A stretch of DNA of 64,000 nucleotides from Bradyrhizobium niftali (GCF_004571025.1 NZ_SPQT01000001.1:930001-994000); one strand, 5' to 3'; shown: positions 56,172-64,000, counted from the stretch's first letter. Notes: generated from the sequence alone by a model not told the origin. Numbers and translations are program-made.

Positions 56172-56222
56172 ATGCCTATCGCCGGTTACGGCGCGCTCAG
56201 TGAAAATATCAGGAGATTGAAA

Positions 56223-57473
56223 ATGAACGTTCAGGCCATGCCCAAGAGCCTGCCGGTACCGGAACCTCACCTCACTCCGCAGGATCTGGTGGAGCGCGCC
56301 GCCTCGATGAGAACGCTGCTGCGGGAATCGCAGGACGAAACCGATGAGCGGGGACATTATTCGGACGCAATCCAGCAGAAGTTCATCGATGCTGGATTCT
56401 ATCGGATCTTGCAGCCCAAGATGTTTGGTGGCTACGAGTTCGATTACGAAACATTTTTCCGCGTCATGGTGGAGATATCGCGCGGTCATCCGTCCGCGGG
56501 GTGGTGCTTGACGTTGGCCGCTTCTCATGCGCCCGTCATAGCCTCGCACTGGTCGGAAGCTGCACAGATCGAAATCTTCGGTTCGTCCGGACATTTCGCG
56601 TCACCGCACCGGGCTGCCCCCGGGGGCACGTGCCTGCCGGTCGAGGGCGGCTATATCATCAATGGTGTGTGGCCGTATGCGTCGGGAATACCGCACAGCA
56701 CGCACTTCCTCGGCGCAACGTTGCTTCACACTTCGTTCCCGCCACGAATCCTGAACTTCGTCGTGCCGCAGGGGCAATACACAATTCTGGGCGATTGGGG
56801 TGGAGACCGCACCTTGGGCATGCGCGGGTCCGGCTCGAATAGCGTCAAGCTGGAGAATGTCTTCGTGCCCGAGCACATGACGGCGTTCTTCGACGCGCTG
56901 GGTGCAAAGCAGGATCTCTCCGACGGCACACCGGGAACGCGATTGCATGGCAACCCCATGTATCTCGGGGTTCTCATGGGTCCCTATCACGCGTCTCTGA
57001 CATCGCCTATCGTCGGTGCCGCGCGCGCGGCGATCGATGAGTATCGCGATATCCTACTCTCGCAAAACACGTTTGTTCCACCTTTCATCAAGCGCGCCTT
57101 CGAGACTGATTTCCAGGTCAACTATGGCCGCGCCATAGCGTTGACCGACGCGGCCGAAGGCGTGCTGCTGCAGGGTTTGCGTAAGCACATGGACTACTGC
57201 CAGCGGTGGGCGAAGACGGGCTTGCAAGCATCCGTGGAAGAAAACTTGCGACTGTGGGGAATGCTGCAGACCGGCGCACGCCTTGCCTGTGAAGCCATTG
57301 AGCTCTTGTTTCAGACCGCCGGGTCGACCGCGGCGCGGAAGGGCTCAAGGATGCTTCGATACTTTGGCGACGCCCAGATGTATCGAGGACACATCTCTTC
57401 CCAATACATGACATTCGCGAAGTACATTGGTCGTAGCAATCTTGGGCTGCCGACCGGTTTTCTGGATCTCTGA
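56223..57473 (+). CDS. Flavin-dependent monooxygenase, acyl-CoA dehydrogenase fold (HsaA/HpaH-like)
   Basis: 416 residues with the group D two-component hydroxylase fold. N-terminal YRILQPKMFGGYEFDYETFFRVMVEISRGHPSAGWCLTL and middle GGYIINGVWPYASGIPHSTHFLG resemble HsaA and related hydroxylases rather than true acyl-CoA dehydrogenases. No catalytic Glu of dehydrogenases is seen. These enzymes use reduced flavin from a separate reductase, here probably the upstream FMN reductase, to hydroxylate a phenol or ring carbon. ATG chosen because AGGAGATTGAAA precedes it. Confidence 0.85.
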   Translation: MNVQAMPKSLPVPEPHLTPQDLVERAASMRTLLRESQDETDERGHYSDAIQQKFIDAGFYRILQPKMFGGYEFDYETFFRVMVEISRGHPSAGWCLTLAASHAPVIASHWSEAAQIEIFGSSGHFASPHRAAPGGTCLPVEGGYIINGVWPYASGIPHSTHFLGATLLHTSFPPRILNFVVPQGQYTILGDWGGDRTLGMRGSGSNSVKLENVFVPEHMTAFFDALGAKQDLSDGTPGTRLHGNPMYLGVLMGPYHASLTSPIVGAARAAIDEYRDILLSQNTFVPPFIKRAFETDFQVNYGRAIALTDAAEGVLLQGLRKHMDYCQRWAKTGLQASVEENLRLWGMLQTGARLACEAIELLFQTAGSTAARKGSRMLRYFGDAQMYRGHISSQYMTFAKYIGRSNLGLPTGFLDL

Positions 57474-57491
57474 AGAAAGTCGGAGGGGGAC

Positions 57492-58568
57492 GTGACCCAA
57501 ACTAAAGCGAAACCTGCTCCGTTGGTGCTGGCAGACCAGGGATCCTTTTGGACCGGTTTGGTCCGGCAGCAGACACCGAATGGCACCATCGCTGCGGGCC
57601 AGATGTTCGTACAGTATCAGATCCCGGAGCACATCCGGCATCCATATCCCATCGTGATGGTGCACGGAGGTGGGGGGCAGGGAACGGATTTTCTCGGTAC
57701 TCCCGATGGACGGCCTGGATGGGCCACTTACTTTCTGAAACAGGGGTACGCGGTCTATGTCGTCGATCGCCCAGGGCATGGTCGCTCGCCCCTGCATCCG
57801 GAGGCTCTGGGTCCCATGACGCCTCCGCTGACATACGAATTTGCCATGACGCTGTTCACCGCGCCCGGCAAGCAGCCGAACGGCTGGCCGAACGCGCAAA
57901 AGCACAATCAGTGGCCCGGTTCCGGCGCCGTCGGCGATCCAGTTCTGGACCAATTCATGGCGACCCAAGGTCCATTCCTTGTTTCTTTGGCACAGACGCA
58001 ACAGCTGATGCAGCGAGCCGGAGCCGAATTGCTGGATCGTATCGGTTCAGCGATCCTGCTCACCCATTCCATGGGGGCGCCCTTCGGCTGGCTCGTGGCA
58101 GATAGTCGACCGCACCTGGTGAAAGGCATTGTCGCGGTTGAGCCGATGGGGCCGCCTTTCGCCCAATTGCCAATGGGGCTCGGCGACCTCTCTTACGGGC
58201 TCACTGCGATCCCGATGACGTTCGATCCGCCCCTCAAAGGCCCAACTGAACTGCGGCGCGAAATCCGCAAGGCTCGGAAGCCGGGGCTGGCGGACTGCTT
58301 CGTTCAGAAAGAGCCGGCGAGGCGTCTTCCCAACTTGGCATCGATACCCGTTGCTGTCGTGACATCGGAGGCGTCGGCCTGGTCCATGCACGACCACGGC
58401 ACCGTCGATTATCTCGTTCAGGCAGGCGTGCGAGCCGTCCATCTGCGGCTTGAGGACCATGGCCTGCGCGGCAACGGCCACCTGATGATGCAAGAAAGGA
58501 ACAGCGATGACATTGCTGCCTTTCTGGAAAGGTGGATCTCGGCATATGTGGGGTCACGACCAACATAA
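57492..58568 (+). CDS. Alpha/beta hydrolase
   Basis: 358-residue hydrolase. PIVMVHGGGGQGTDFLGTPDGRPGWATYFLKQGYAVYVVDRPGHGRS gives the oxyanion region; nucleophile Ser in LLTHSMGAPFGWLVAD (HSMGA, a variant of GxSxG); catalytic His in EDHGLRGNGHLMM. It begins at GTG with GGAGGGGGAC before it. No signal peptide. It follows the hydroxylase by 18 bases, so hydrolysis of an ester or ring-cleavage product of that pathway is inferred. Confidence 0.85.
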   Translation: MTQTKAKPAPLVLADQGSFWTGLVRQQTPNGTIAAGQMFVQYQIPEHIRHPYPIVMVHGGGGQGTDFLGTPDGRPGWATYFLKQGYAVYVVDRPGHGRSPLHPEALGPMTPPLTYEFAMTLFTAPGKQPNGWPNAQKHNQWPGSGAVGDPVLDQFMATQGPFLVSLAQTQQLMQRAGAELLDRIGSAILLTHSMGAPFGWLVADSRPHLVKGIVAVEPMGPPFAQLPMGLGDLSYGLTAIPMTFDPPLKGPTELRREIRKARKPGLADCFVQKEPARRLPNLASIPVAVVTSEASAWSMHDHGTVDYLVQAGVRAVHLRLEDHGLRGNGHLMMQERNSDDIAAFLERWISAYVGSRPT

Positions 58569-58674
58569 AATTCGATTTTTCGCGCCGCTGCACTTTGTGG
58601 TGAAACAGCGGCTGAAAGGTGCGAGTGAGGTGGTCTGGTTTGTCGGCAGACCGTTAGCGCAAGAGGAGTGCGAG

Positions 58675-58974
58675 ATGGCGAAGAAGGGATATTGGGTTGG
58701 TCACATCAACGTCACGAGCCCGGAGCGCTACAAGGACTACATGGCGGCCAACGCCGTGCCATTGAAGAAGTACGGGGCGCGGTTCCTTGTCCGAAACGGT
58801 GCATGCGAAGTGCACGGCGACGCACTTCAAGGTCGTCGCCACGTCGTCATCGAGTTCGAAAGCTACGCAATAGCCAAGGCCTGCTACGACTCACCCGAGT
58901 ATCAGGCGGCGGCCAAGATTCGGGACGAAGCCAGCACCTCCGATTTCGTCATGATCGAGGGCCACGAGGAATAA
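58675..58974 (+). CDS. DUF1330 domain protein
   Basis: 99-residue ferredoxin-like alpha/beta-barrel protein. It has KGYWVGHINVTSPERYKDYMAAN, YGARFLVRNG, VVIEFESYAIAKACYDSPEYQAA, the DUF1330 pattern. Function of the family is unknown. A longer open frame upstream was rejected because AAGAGGAG precedes this ATG and the domain starts here. Probably co-transcribed with the hydrolase. Confidence 0.88.
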   Translation: MAKKGYWVGHINVTSPERYKDYMAANAVPLKKYGARFLVRNGACEVHGDALQGRRHVVIEFESYAIAKACYDSPEYQAAAKIRDEASTSDFVMIEGHEE

Positions 58975-59166
58975 CAGCGATCCGCGGCGGGGTCTGGCAA
59001 CTTACGATTAAGAGCCTAGCCGGAGGTGGAGACGCTAATTCGTTCCACAGTATGCCGGTCAGTATCCGTAGCCCTAGCGGCGGGGCTTTCACTCCACCTT
59101 CTCGCTCATGCTCGAGGAGGCGCGATGAAGTCAAGGGGCGCGCGCAAGGATCAGGAGCACCATCAA

Positions 59167-60063
59167 ATGAAAGATATCGAAGATAAGGTCGCGTTCATCA
59201 CGGGAGGCGCGAGTGGGATCGGGTTCGGAATGGCCCGCGCGTTCCTGCAACATGGGGTGAAGGTCGTTATCGCGGACGTCCGTCAATCGCATCTCGATGC
59301 GGCGGCTTCCGCCCTCGATCGCTCCAACAAGAACTACCATCTGATCCGTCTGGACGTTACCGAACGCGAGTCAATGGCACGGGCCGCGACGGAGACCGAG
59401 AAGGTATTCGGCAAGGTCCACATACTCTGCAACAATGCAGGCGTATCGAGCATGGTGGCTATGGAAGACGCGAGCTTTGCGGATTGGGATTTTGTGATGA
59501 ACATCAACGTCGGGGGTGTCGTCAACGGCGTCGCGACGTTCGTTCCCCGAATTCGGGCGCATGGAGAAGGTGGTCACATCGTCAACACTTCCTCGATGGC
59601 CGGCATTCTCGCTCTTCCAAATCCCGGCGGCATCTACTCGACATCCAAATTCGCGGTGCGCGGCCTGACGGAGTCGTTGCGAATGGCGCTCGGACCGCAC
59701 AACATTGGCGTTTCGCTCCTTTGCCCCGGCCTGGTTCGCAGCAATCTCGTTGACACGACGCTTCACCTCAACACGTTCGGTTCTGCTCAACCGGGGGGCG
59801 GCCCGTTCGCGGCCGGCGGTTCGCCGTTGGAAGCCGGGATGGATCCTCTCGCCGTAGGCGAACGGGTGGTCGAAGGAATCGTCGGGAACGAGCCATACAT
59901 TCTTCCGCACGGCGAATTCAAAGAGGAAGTCGCAGAGTCATTTGGAGAGATACTTCAGTCGTTCCCCGCCGATCGAGACGTCGATCCGAAACGGCAACAG
60001 TTCGAAGCGATGCGCCGGCAAGCGACGACGGAGGCCAAGCGCTTGGCTGCAAGCATTGGTTAG
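59167..60063 (+). CDS. Short-chain dehydrogenase/reductase
   Basis: 298-residue SDR. VAFITGGASGIGFGMARAFL, Asp in VIADVRQS, NNAGVSS, catalytic Ser in NTSSMAGILALPNPGGI and YSTSK, C-terminal extension of about 45 residues beyond classical SDRs. AGGAG nine bases before this ATG supports it; an ATG at 59125 with a stronger GAGGAGG would add 14 residues and cannot be excluded. The gene runs into a broken second SDR. Confidence 0.88.
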   Translation: MKDIEDKVAFITGGASGIGFGMARAFLQHGVKVVIADVRQSHLDAAASALDRSNKNYHLIRLDVTERESMARAATETEKVFGKVHILCNNAGVSSMVAMEDASFADWDFVMNINVGGVVNGVATFVPRIRAHGEGGHIVNTSSMAGILALPNPGGIYSTSKFAVRGLTESLRMALGPHNIGVSLLCPGLVRSNLVDTTLHLNTFGSAQPGGGPFAAGGSPLEAGMDPLAVGERVVEGIVGNEPYILPHGEFKEEVAESFGEILQSFPADRDVDPKRQQFEAMRRQATTEAKRLAASIG

Positions 60064-60067
60064 AACT

Positions 60068-60534
60068 TACTACGAGGACGAGCGGTGGAACCGAAACATC
60101 GACGTGAACCTCAATGGCATCTTTGCGACGATCCGGGCATCTGCACGTCACATGAAGCGGGGCAAAGGCGGCAGTATCGTTGTCACGACGTCGGTTGCTG
60201 CGTATTTGAACGAAGGAATGACCGGCGCGGTTACATGGCCGCAAAGGCCGGTGCTGCGCATCTGGTGCGCAACGTCGCTCTCGAGCTTGCGCCGTACAAT
60301 ATTCGCGTCAATGCGATCGCGCCCGGATTCATTGTCACCAACATCGGAGGCGGCTGGCTCAAACAGGCGGGAGTACAGACATCGATGGCCGCCGCGATAC
60401 CGATCGGCCGAATCGGGACCACGGAGGATCTGAAAGGTCTTGCACTCTTTCTGGCGTCGCCAGCATCCGGCTTCGTCACAGGCGTGCAGATTTCGATTGA
60501 CGGCGGGGGAAGTCTCGGAATGAGGCATCGCTGA
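60068..60534 (+). pseudogene. Truncated and frameshifted SDR
   Basis: Only the C-terminal two thirds of an SDR remain: RWNRNIDVNLNGIFATIRASARHM, SIVVTTSVAAYLNEGMTGA in one frame, then YMAAKAGAAHLVRNVALELA, IRVNAIAPGF and FVTGVQISIDGGGSLG in another. Deletion of one G near 60228-60231 explains the shift (the catalytic Tyr-Lys follows immediately). The N-terminal cofactor domain is missing; the fragment abuts the stop of the intact SDR, as if a deletion fused two neighbouring SDR genes. Confidence 0.85.
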
Positions 60535-60592
60535 GTGTCAGCCCGAGCATCGGGCGTTCGCTATTTAAGAAAAGCGTTTAGGGAGAAGTGAC

Positions 60593-61828
60593 ATGAACAT
60601 CAACAGTCTCAGCCTGCAGGTGAAGAGCGCGCTCAGCAGCGGGGTCATCCTGCTTGCACTAGTCGGAGGAGCTGCGGCCGGGTCGCAATACGGTCCCGGC
60701 GCATCCGATACCGAGATCAAATTCGGACAGAATATGCCCTACAGCGGCCCGGCATCGATCTTCTCGGTGCAGGGCATGACGTTGTCGGCCTACTTCAAGA
60801 TGATCAACGATCATGGTGGAATTCGCGGCCGCAAGCTGAACTTCATCTCGCTGGACGACGGCTACAGTCCGTCCAAGGCGATGGAACAGGCGCGGCGTCT
60901 CGTCGAAAACGACGAGGTCCTGTTCATCGGAGCCTCGCATGGCACGCCAGCCAACATGGCAATCCGGCCCTATCTCAATGCGAAGAAGATTCCGACAATC
61001 TTCGCGATTAATGGCCTCGCCGCCATGGGAGATCTCGGTAAGTATCCCTGGACGATCGGCTGGCAGCCGACATACGAGGGCGAAGCGCGCATCTATGCGC
61101 GATACGTCTTACAGCAGAAGCCGAATGCAAAGATCGCGATCCTTTATCAGAGCGACGACCTAGGCAAAGCCTACGTCAAGGGTATCGAATATGAGCTCGG
61201 CGAGAAAGCCAAGACGATGATCGTGGCCAAGCAGAGCTATGATATCACGGCGCCGACCATCGACTCGCAAGTCGCCATTCTCAAGGAAAGCGGCGCCGAT
61301 GTCTTTATCAATGCCTCGACGCCGAAGTTCGCCGCTCAATCCATCCGGATCGCCTACGACACCGGCTGGCATCCACTTCAACTCCTCAGCTATACGTCGG
61401 CTTCCGTTGCAACCGTGATGGTTCCTGCCGGCGTAGAGAAGGCGGCCGGCATCATCTCCTCAACCTTCTTCAAGGATCCCAGCGATCCTCAATGGGCCAA
61501 CGATCCCGACCTGCTCGAATACACGGCTTTCCTGACGAAGTATCGTCCCGGCGCGAACGTCAACGACATTTTCAATCTGGTCGGCTATCTGCTGGCCGAA
61601 TCGCTCGAGAAAGTCATTGAGCAGTGTGGAGACAATCTGACGCGCGAGAACTTGATGGCGCAGGCGCTGAACATGAACGTCCGCATTCCGATGCTGCTCC
61701 CGGGCGTGATGATGCAGACCAGCGCGAAATCGCCCTATCCGATCAAGACGCTCCAGCTTCAGCGGTTTGACGGCAAGTCGTCATTCGTGCTCTTCGGTGA
61801 GCTCATGAATGCCGCGCCTGAGGATTGA
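60593..61828 (+). CDS. Branched-chain-type ABC substrate-binding protein (no adjacent permease)
   Basis: 411 residues with an N-terminal hydrophobic signal (SSGVILLALVGGAAAG). The mature protein has ASDTEIKFGQNMPYSGPASIFSVQG, GIRGRKLNFISLDDGYSPSKAMEQARRLVENDEVLFIGASHGTPAN and PYLNAKKIPTIFAINGLAAMG, the LivJ-type receptor fold. No permease or ATPase is nearby. A fragment of a similar protein follows at 61905. Ligand probably an aromatic or organic acid. Confidence 0.92.
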   Translation: MNINSLSLQVKSALSSGVILLALVGGAAAGSQYGPGASDTEIKFGQNMPYSGPASIFSVQGMTLSAYFKMINDHGGIRGRKLNFISLDDGYSPSKAMEQARRLVENDEVLFIGASHGTPANMAIRPYLNAKKIPTIFAINGLAAMGDLGKYPWTIGWQPTYEGEARIYARYVLQQKPNAKIAILYQSDDLGKAYVKGIEYELGEKAKTMIVAKQSYDITAPTIDSQVAILKESGADVFINASTPKFAAQSIRIAYDTGWHPLQLLSYTSASVATVMVPAGVEKAAGIISSTFFKDPSDPQWANDPDLLEYTAFLTKYRPGANVNDIFNLVGYLLAESLEKVIEQCGDNLTRENLMAQALNMNVRIPMLLPGVMMQTSAKSPYPIKTLQLQRFDGKSSFVLFGELMNAAPED

Positions 61829-62144
61829 TCGTCTTCGCGGTGCAGGGCGAGTTCTGGAAGAAAGCGCATTGCTTTCTTTCGAGAATCGATCATCCCGACC
61901 CCTTGAGGCAATACAGCAGCTCCTTGCCGCCCAAAATATCCAGGGCAAGAAGGTGCCCCAGCTGTTCGTCGCCTCGGGCGCTTCGAAGTTCGGTGCGAAG
62001 GACGCGTTCAGGCGTCCAAGAGGTTTTATAGCCCAAGCTGCTTAAGCGGCTACCGTCGAGTGATGGACCCGCCAGGTGATTCCGCTCCTTACTTGCCGGA
62101 TGTGGCCATCATCATCGACGGTGGCATTACGAGCGCTCCTATTC
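61829..62144. other. Gap holding gene debris
   Basis: This stretch between converging genes has no intact gene. It contains a binding-protein fragment (61905-62009, separate entry) and, less certainly, a piece near 62081-62147 reading VAIIIDGGITSAP that recalls an SDR C-terminus. Both suggest remains of a further catabolic gene set. Confidence 0.45.
61905..62009 (+). pseudogene. Internal fragment of a LivJ-type binding protein
   Basis: Thirty-five codons include KKVPQLFVASGASKFG, the signature stretch of branched-chain-type receptors (compare KKIPTIFAINGLAAMG in the intact gene just upstream, and KVPQLFVATGATKF in many homologues). Nothing before or after continues the protein, so it is an isolated remnant of a different receptor, not a duplication of its neighbour. 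Confidence 0.7.
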
Positions 62145-62993
62145 CTAGAATAGTCGTCGTATCTCTTCCAGTATCGGCATGACATGGCGCCGGAAGAGTG
62201 GTGGATTCTCAATCATTGGGAAGTGGCCTAGACCGGCCATAGACGAAAAACGTGCCCCTTTGATCCGGTCAGAGAGTGCCTTACCGTGGGACGGCGGCAT
62301 AACGAAGTCATACTCGCCGTTTAGCAAGTAGAGCGGCGTCCGATCGGTGCGAATTTTGTGCGCTGTTTCCGTCAGGTCATGTTCATTACAGACGTAGTAC
62401 AGGTCTCCCAACATGACCGGCGGAGCGGCTTGAGAGAAGAGCCACGTCGACTCTCGCTTGCACGCTTCTGGGCTTTCCGGGCCCATAGCATCATACATCT
62501 GCGCGGCCTTCGCTGCGTCGCTGATTTGCGGATGAAGGAACAGCGGATTGTCGAGTCCGTGCAATTCGGCTGAGACCTCGCAGCCGATAATTGCCCGAAA
62601 GGCGTCCGCGTGGGTGAGCGCAAGGTCAGTGGCAATGTAGCCCCCAAGCGAGACGCCCAGAAAGACCGGCCGGTCGAGTTCGAGCGCCGCGGAAAGGCGC
62701 AGGATGAATTCTTTTAGGAAGCTTTCGGTCAACCGATACTCCTGCTCCCACCACCGCTCGGACGAAGGTGGCAAGGACTTGCCATGAAATGGCAGATCGT
62801 AGGCAATCAACCGAAAATTTCTCGTAATCTCTTCGTCTTCAAGAAAGAACCGCCATTGGCGCGCGTCGACCCCGGCAGTGTGCTGCAACAGGAGGGGGAT
62901 TCCGCTGCCGCTTTCTTCGAAATATACGCGATAATCGACCCCTTCCACGGTCAGGTAAACGTATCGGCCGACGGCCTTGTCAAATCGAGCCAT
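62145..62993 (-). CDS. Alpha/beta hydrolase
   Basis: 282 residues. YFEESGSGIPLLLQHTAGVDARQWRFFLED is the N-terminal strand and oxyanion region, nucleophile Ser in VFLGVSLGGYIATDLAL, Asp in LNGEYDFVMPP and His in MAGLGHFPMIENP. It resembles ring-cleavage product (C-C) hydrolases and esterases. It starts directly after the stop of the upstream small gene with no gap, so the two are co-translated. Confidence 0.87.
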   Translation of the reverse strand: MARFDKAVGRYVYLTVEGVDYRVYFEESGSGIPLLLQHTAGVDARQWRFFLEDEEITRNFRLIAYDLPFHGKSLPPSSERWWEQEYRLTESFLKEFILRLSAALELDRPVFLGVSLGGYIATDLALTHADAFRAIIGCEVSAELHGLDNPLFLHPQISDAAKAAQMYDAMGPESPEACKRESTWLFSQAAPPVMLGDLYYVCNEHDLTETAHKIRTDRTPLYLLNGEYDFVMPPSHGKALSDRIKGARFSSMAGLGHFPMIENPPLFRRHVMPILEEIRRLF

Positions 62994-63449
62994 CTATCCC
63001 TGTCCATTTACGAGTGTCTTCATAATCGCAAAGACACGGGAGAGCGCGCCGTAATAGGTCGTCCAAAGAACAACATCGCCATCGAGCGCAAAGCCCTGCC
63101 TTACGATCGCCGGCAGCATGCCGTGATGAAATGGTAATGGGACCGGCTTGAGGAATTCCAACCAGCTGCCCTCCGGGGCGGTCAGTCGAATGTCGGCAGT
63201 GGCTGTGTCGCCTGGGCCTGCTTCGATCAATGCGCCATTCTCGAACGCCAAGACCAGGTTGTCGGGTGGGAAATTTAACCCGACCTTCGCGTTCCAGTAG
63301 CGTGCTGCGAGGCGGAACTCAGGATCGGCGTTGACCTCCGCAACGAAGGCAGCTGCGTCAATCCCGCGCATTAATTCCGGCCAGCCTTTCGCCACGCTTC
63401 TTTTCCCGTCTTGAGGCTCGACACCATCAATATTGTGATCAAAGATCAT
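62994..63449 (-). CDS. SCP2-like (sterol-carrier-type) small protein
   Basis: 151 residues, no signal peptide. The pattern AARYWNAKVGLNFPPDNLVLAFENGALIEAG...ADIRLTAPEGSWLEFL followed by helical GFALDGDVVLWTTYYGALSRVFAIMKTL resembles the SCP2 sterol-binding fold. That match is by eye. It directly precedes and is coupled to an alpha/beta hydrolase. No strong ribosome-binding site precedes the first ATG; an ATG at 63371 (MRGIDAAAF) is an alternative. Confidence 0.6.
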   Translation of the reverse strand: MIFDHNIDGVEPQDGKRSVAKGWPELMRGIDAAAFVAEVNADPEFRLAARYWNAKVGLNFPPDNLVLAFENGALIEAGPGDTATADIRLTAPEGSWLEFLKPVPLPFHHGMLPAIVRQGFALDGDVVLWTTYYGALSRVFAIMKTLVNGQG

Positions 63450-63480
63450 ATCTAGTCAAGCGGCGAGAATGGAAATCTCA

Positions 63481-63597
63481 ATGAGCAATGACAGGGTTAC
63501 TGTAGCGGCGCAGGTCCGGTTGGACTGACCTTGGCCCTTATTTTGGCGAAGCACGGCGTGCCGGTTACGGTTTTGGAAGCGGAGCAGGGGGTAACCT
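63481..63597 (+). pseudogene. N-terminal fragment of an FAD monooxygenase
   Basis: ATG opens MSNDRVTVA, then after a one-base shift near 63513 the frame continues AGPVGLTLALILAKHGVPVT and VLEAEQ, the FAD-binding start of an aromatic hydroxylase like the one at 50705. Homology ends near 63597. The continuation of the protein is found just to the right but on the opposite strand. Confidence 0.8.
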
Positions 63598-63619
63598 TCG
63601 TTCCGGATGACGGCGAGCT

Positions 63620-63899
63620 CGACCGCCACGAGCGCAGCCCCGGCGACGACGCGATAGGGGCAACCGTTGCAGGTGAGAAAGGATCACCTCCGCAAGCCGA
63701 TCCTGGCCGAGATGGAGGTTAAACGGGTATTTCCTTTTCCCCGGAGAGTGTCTAGTCGATCTTGGCGAGCACAGCCCCGCTGATGTCGCGATACTCAAAT
63801 TCCCGCTTGAGCACGCCTACGGCCTGGAGGTCTTCCATCCGCCCTACATGTCCAAGCGTCTCAAGGGTCGGCGAGTGATGCACGATGGCGCGACGGGAC
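63620..63899 (-). pseudogene. Inverted middle fragment of the FAD monooxygenase
   Basis: On the minus strand, RRAIVHHSPTLETLG, VGVLKREFEYRDISGAVLAKID and a TAG at 63752-63754, then in another frame PFNLHLGQDRLAEVILSHLQ. These match consecutive parts of the intact hydroxylase at 50705 (PRAIVYHWSVLEGLN, then PFNLHLGQNLLAEIALRRLQ). It joins logically to the fragment at 63481, but in reverse orientation, so the gene was broken by an inversion and later frameshifted. Confidence 0.8.
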
Positions 63900-63902
63900 T
63901 AT

Positions 63903-64000
63903 CTAGTTCAAACGATAGGCACGTCGCGCCGAGCCTCGGAACAGCGCTTCTTTCTCGCTCTGGCTGTATCCGGCAGCAAGCCGCTTGAAGGCATTCCACA
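63903..64000 (-). CDS. C-terminus of an amidohydrolase (partial)
   Basis: The last 31 residues read WNAFKRLAAGYSQSEKEALF then RGSARRAYRLN and stop. A Trp, a helix with AxYSxxEKEALF and a final NAARxYRL-like tail is the ending of Amidohydro_2 family proteins (metal-dependent decarboxylases/hydrolases of the ACMSD group). The gene enters from beyond the right edge. Its stop lies three bases from the monooxygenase fragment, so it may be the upstream gene of that former operon. Confidence 0.6.
   Translation of the reverse strand, partial: WNAFKRLAAGYSQSEKEALFRGSARRAYRLN

Noticed and set aside
62081..62147. A piece reading VAIIIDGGITSAP that resembles an SDR C-terminus
   Set aside because: Only about a dozen residues are convincing; too short to call a gene remnant on its own.

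Overview
The window looks like a GC-rich alphaproteobacterial chromosome, most likely Bradyrhizobium or a close relative. This is inferred from codon use, the class III PHA synthase pair, the many ABC-type branched-chain substrate-binding proteins and the dense aromatic/acyl-CoA catabolic genes; no rRNA or tRNA was seen to confirm it. No transposase, integrase, CRISPR array, tRNA or rRNA gene was found.

Region 1 (1-19.0 kb, all + after a divergent gene start at the left edge). A TctD/TctE-like two-component system is followed by a long co-oriented run: aconitase, NAD-type isocitrate dehydrogenase, a ThDP enzyme of the acetolactate synthase group, an aldehyde dehydrogenase, an iron alcohol dehydrogenase, PhaE, PhaC, a CoA-transferase with an extra C-terminal domain, a phasin, an alpha/beta hydrolase, acetyl-CoA synthetase, inorganic pyrophosphatase and adenylate kinase. 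It reads as a carbon-overflow module linking tricarboxylate and acetate metabolism to polyhydroxyalkanoate. The last three genes are logically coupled (Acs makes AMP and PPi, Ppa removes PPi, Adk recycles AMP), but ppa carries an in-frame TAG at a conserved tyrosine position.

Region 2 (19.4-26.1 kb). A minus-strand operon encodes benzoylformate decarboxylase, an aromatic aldehyde dehydrogenase, a ketopantoate-reductase-family dehydrogenase and an aromatic-acid MFS transporter, with a divergent LysR regulator. Together these form a plausible D-mandelate-type pathway (uptake, oxidation to the 2-oxo acid, decarboxylation to the aldehyde, oxidation to the aromatic acid).

Region 3 (26.1-42.7 kb). 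CoA-dependent catabolism: acyl-CoA ligase divergent from a family III CoA-transferase, secreted cupin proteins, then a minus operon of a Liv-type ABC transporter, MaoC hydratase, FAD oxidoreductase and enoyl-CoA hydratase. Divergent from it are a GH105/GH88-like glycosidase, a TetR regulator and an acyl-CoA dehydrogenase; a GntR regulator follows.

Region 4 (42.8-51.9 kb). A second module repeats the family set of region 2: substrate-binding protein, ThDP enzyme, VOC protein, two SDRs, aromatic aldehyde dehydrogenase, ketopantoate-reductase-like dehydrogenase and FAD hydroxylase.

Region 5 (52.1-64 kb). Two tandem AraC regulators precede an FMN reductase, an MFS transporter, a flavin-dependent hydroxylase of acyl-CoA-dehydrogenase fold, hydrolases, a DUF1330 protein, an SDR and a third Liv-type binding protein. 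The region ends in gene debris (broken SDR, binding-protein fragment, rearranged FAD monooxygenase) and the C-terminus of an amidohydrolase.

From about 26 kb rightwards, remnants of the same families as the intact genes are common, suggesting repeated duplication and decay of catabolic modules. Several perfect or near-perfect palindromes lie in front of operons and are proposed as operators.
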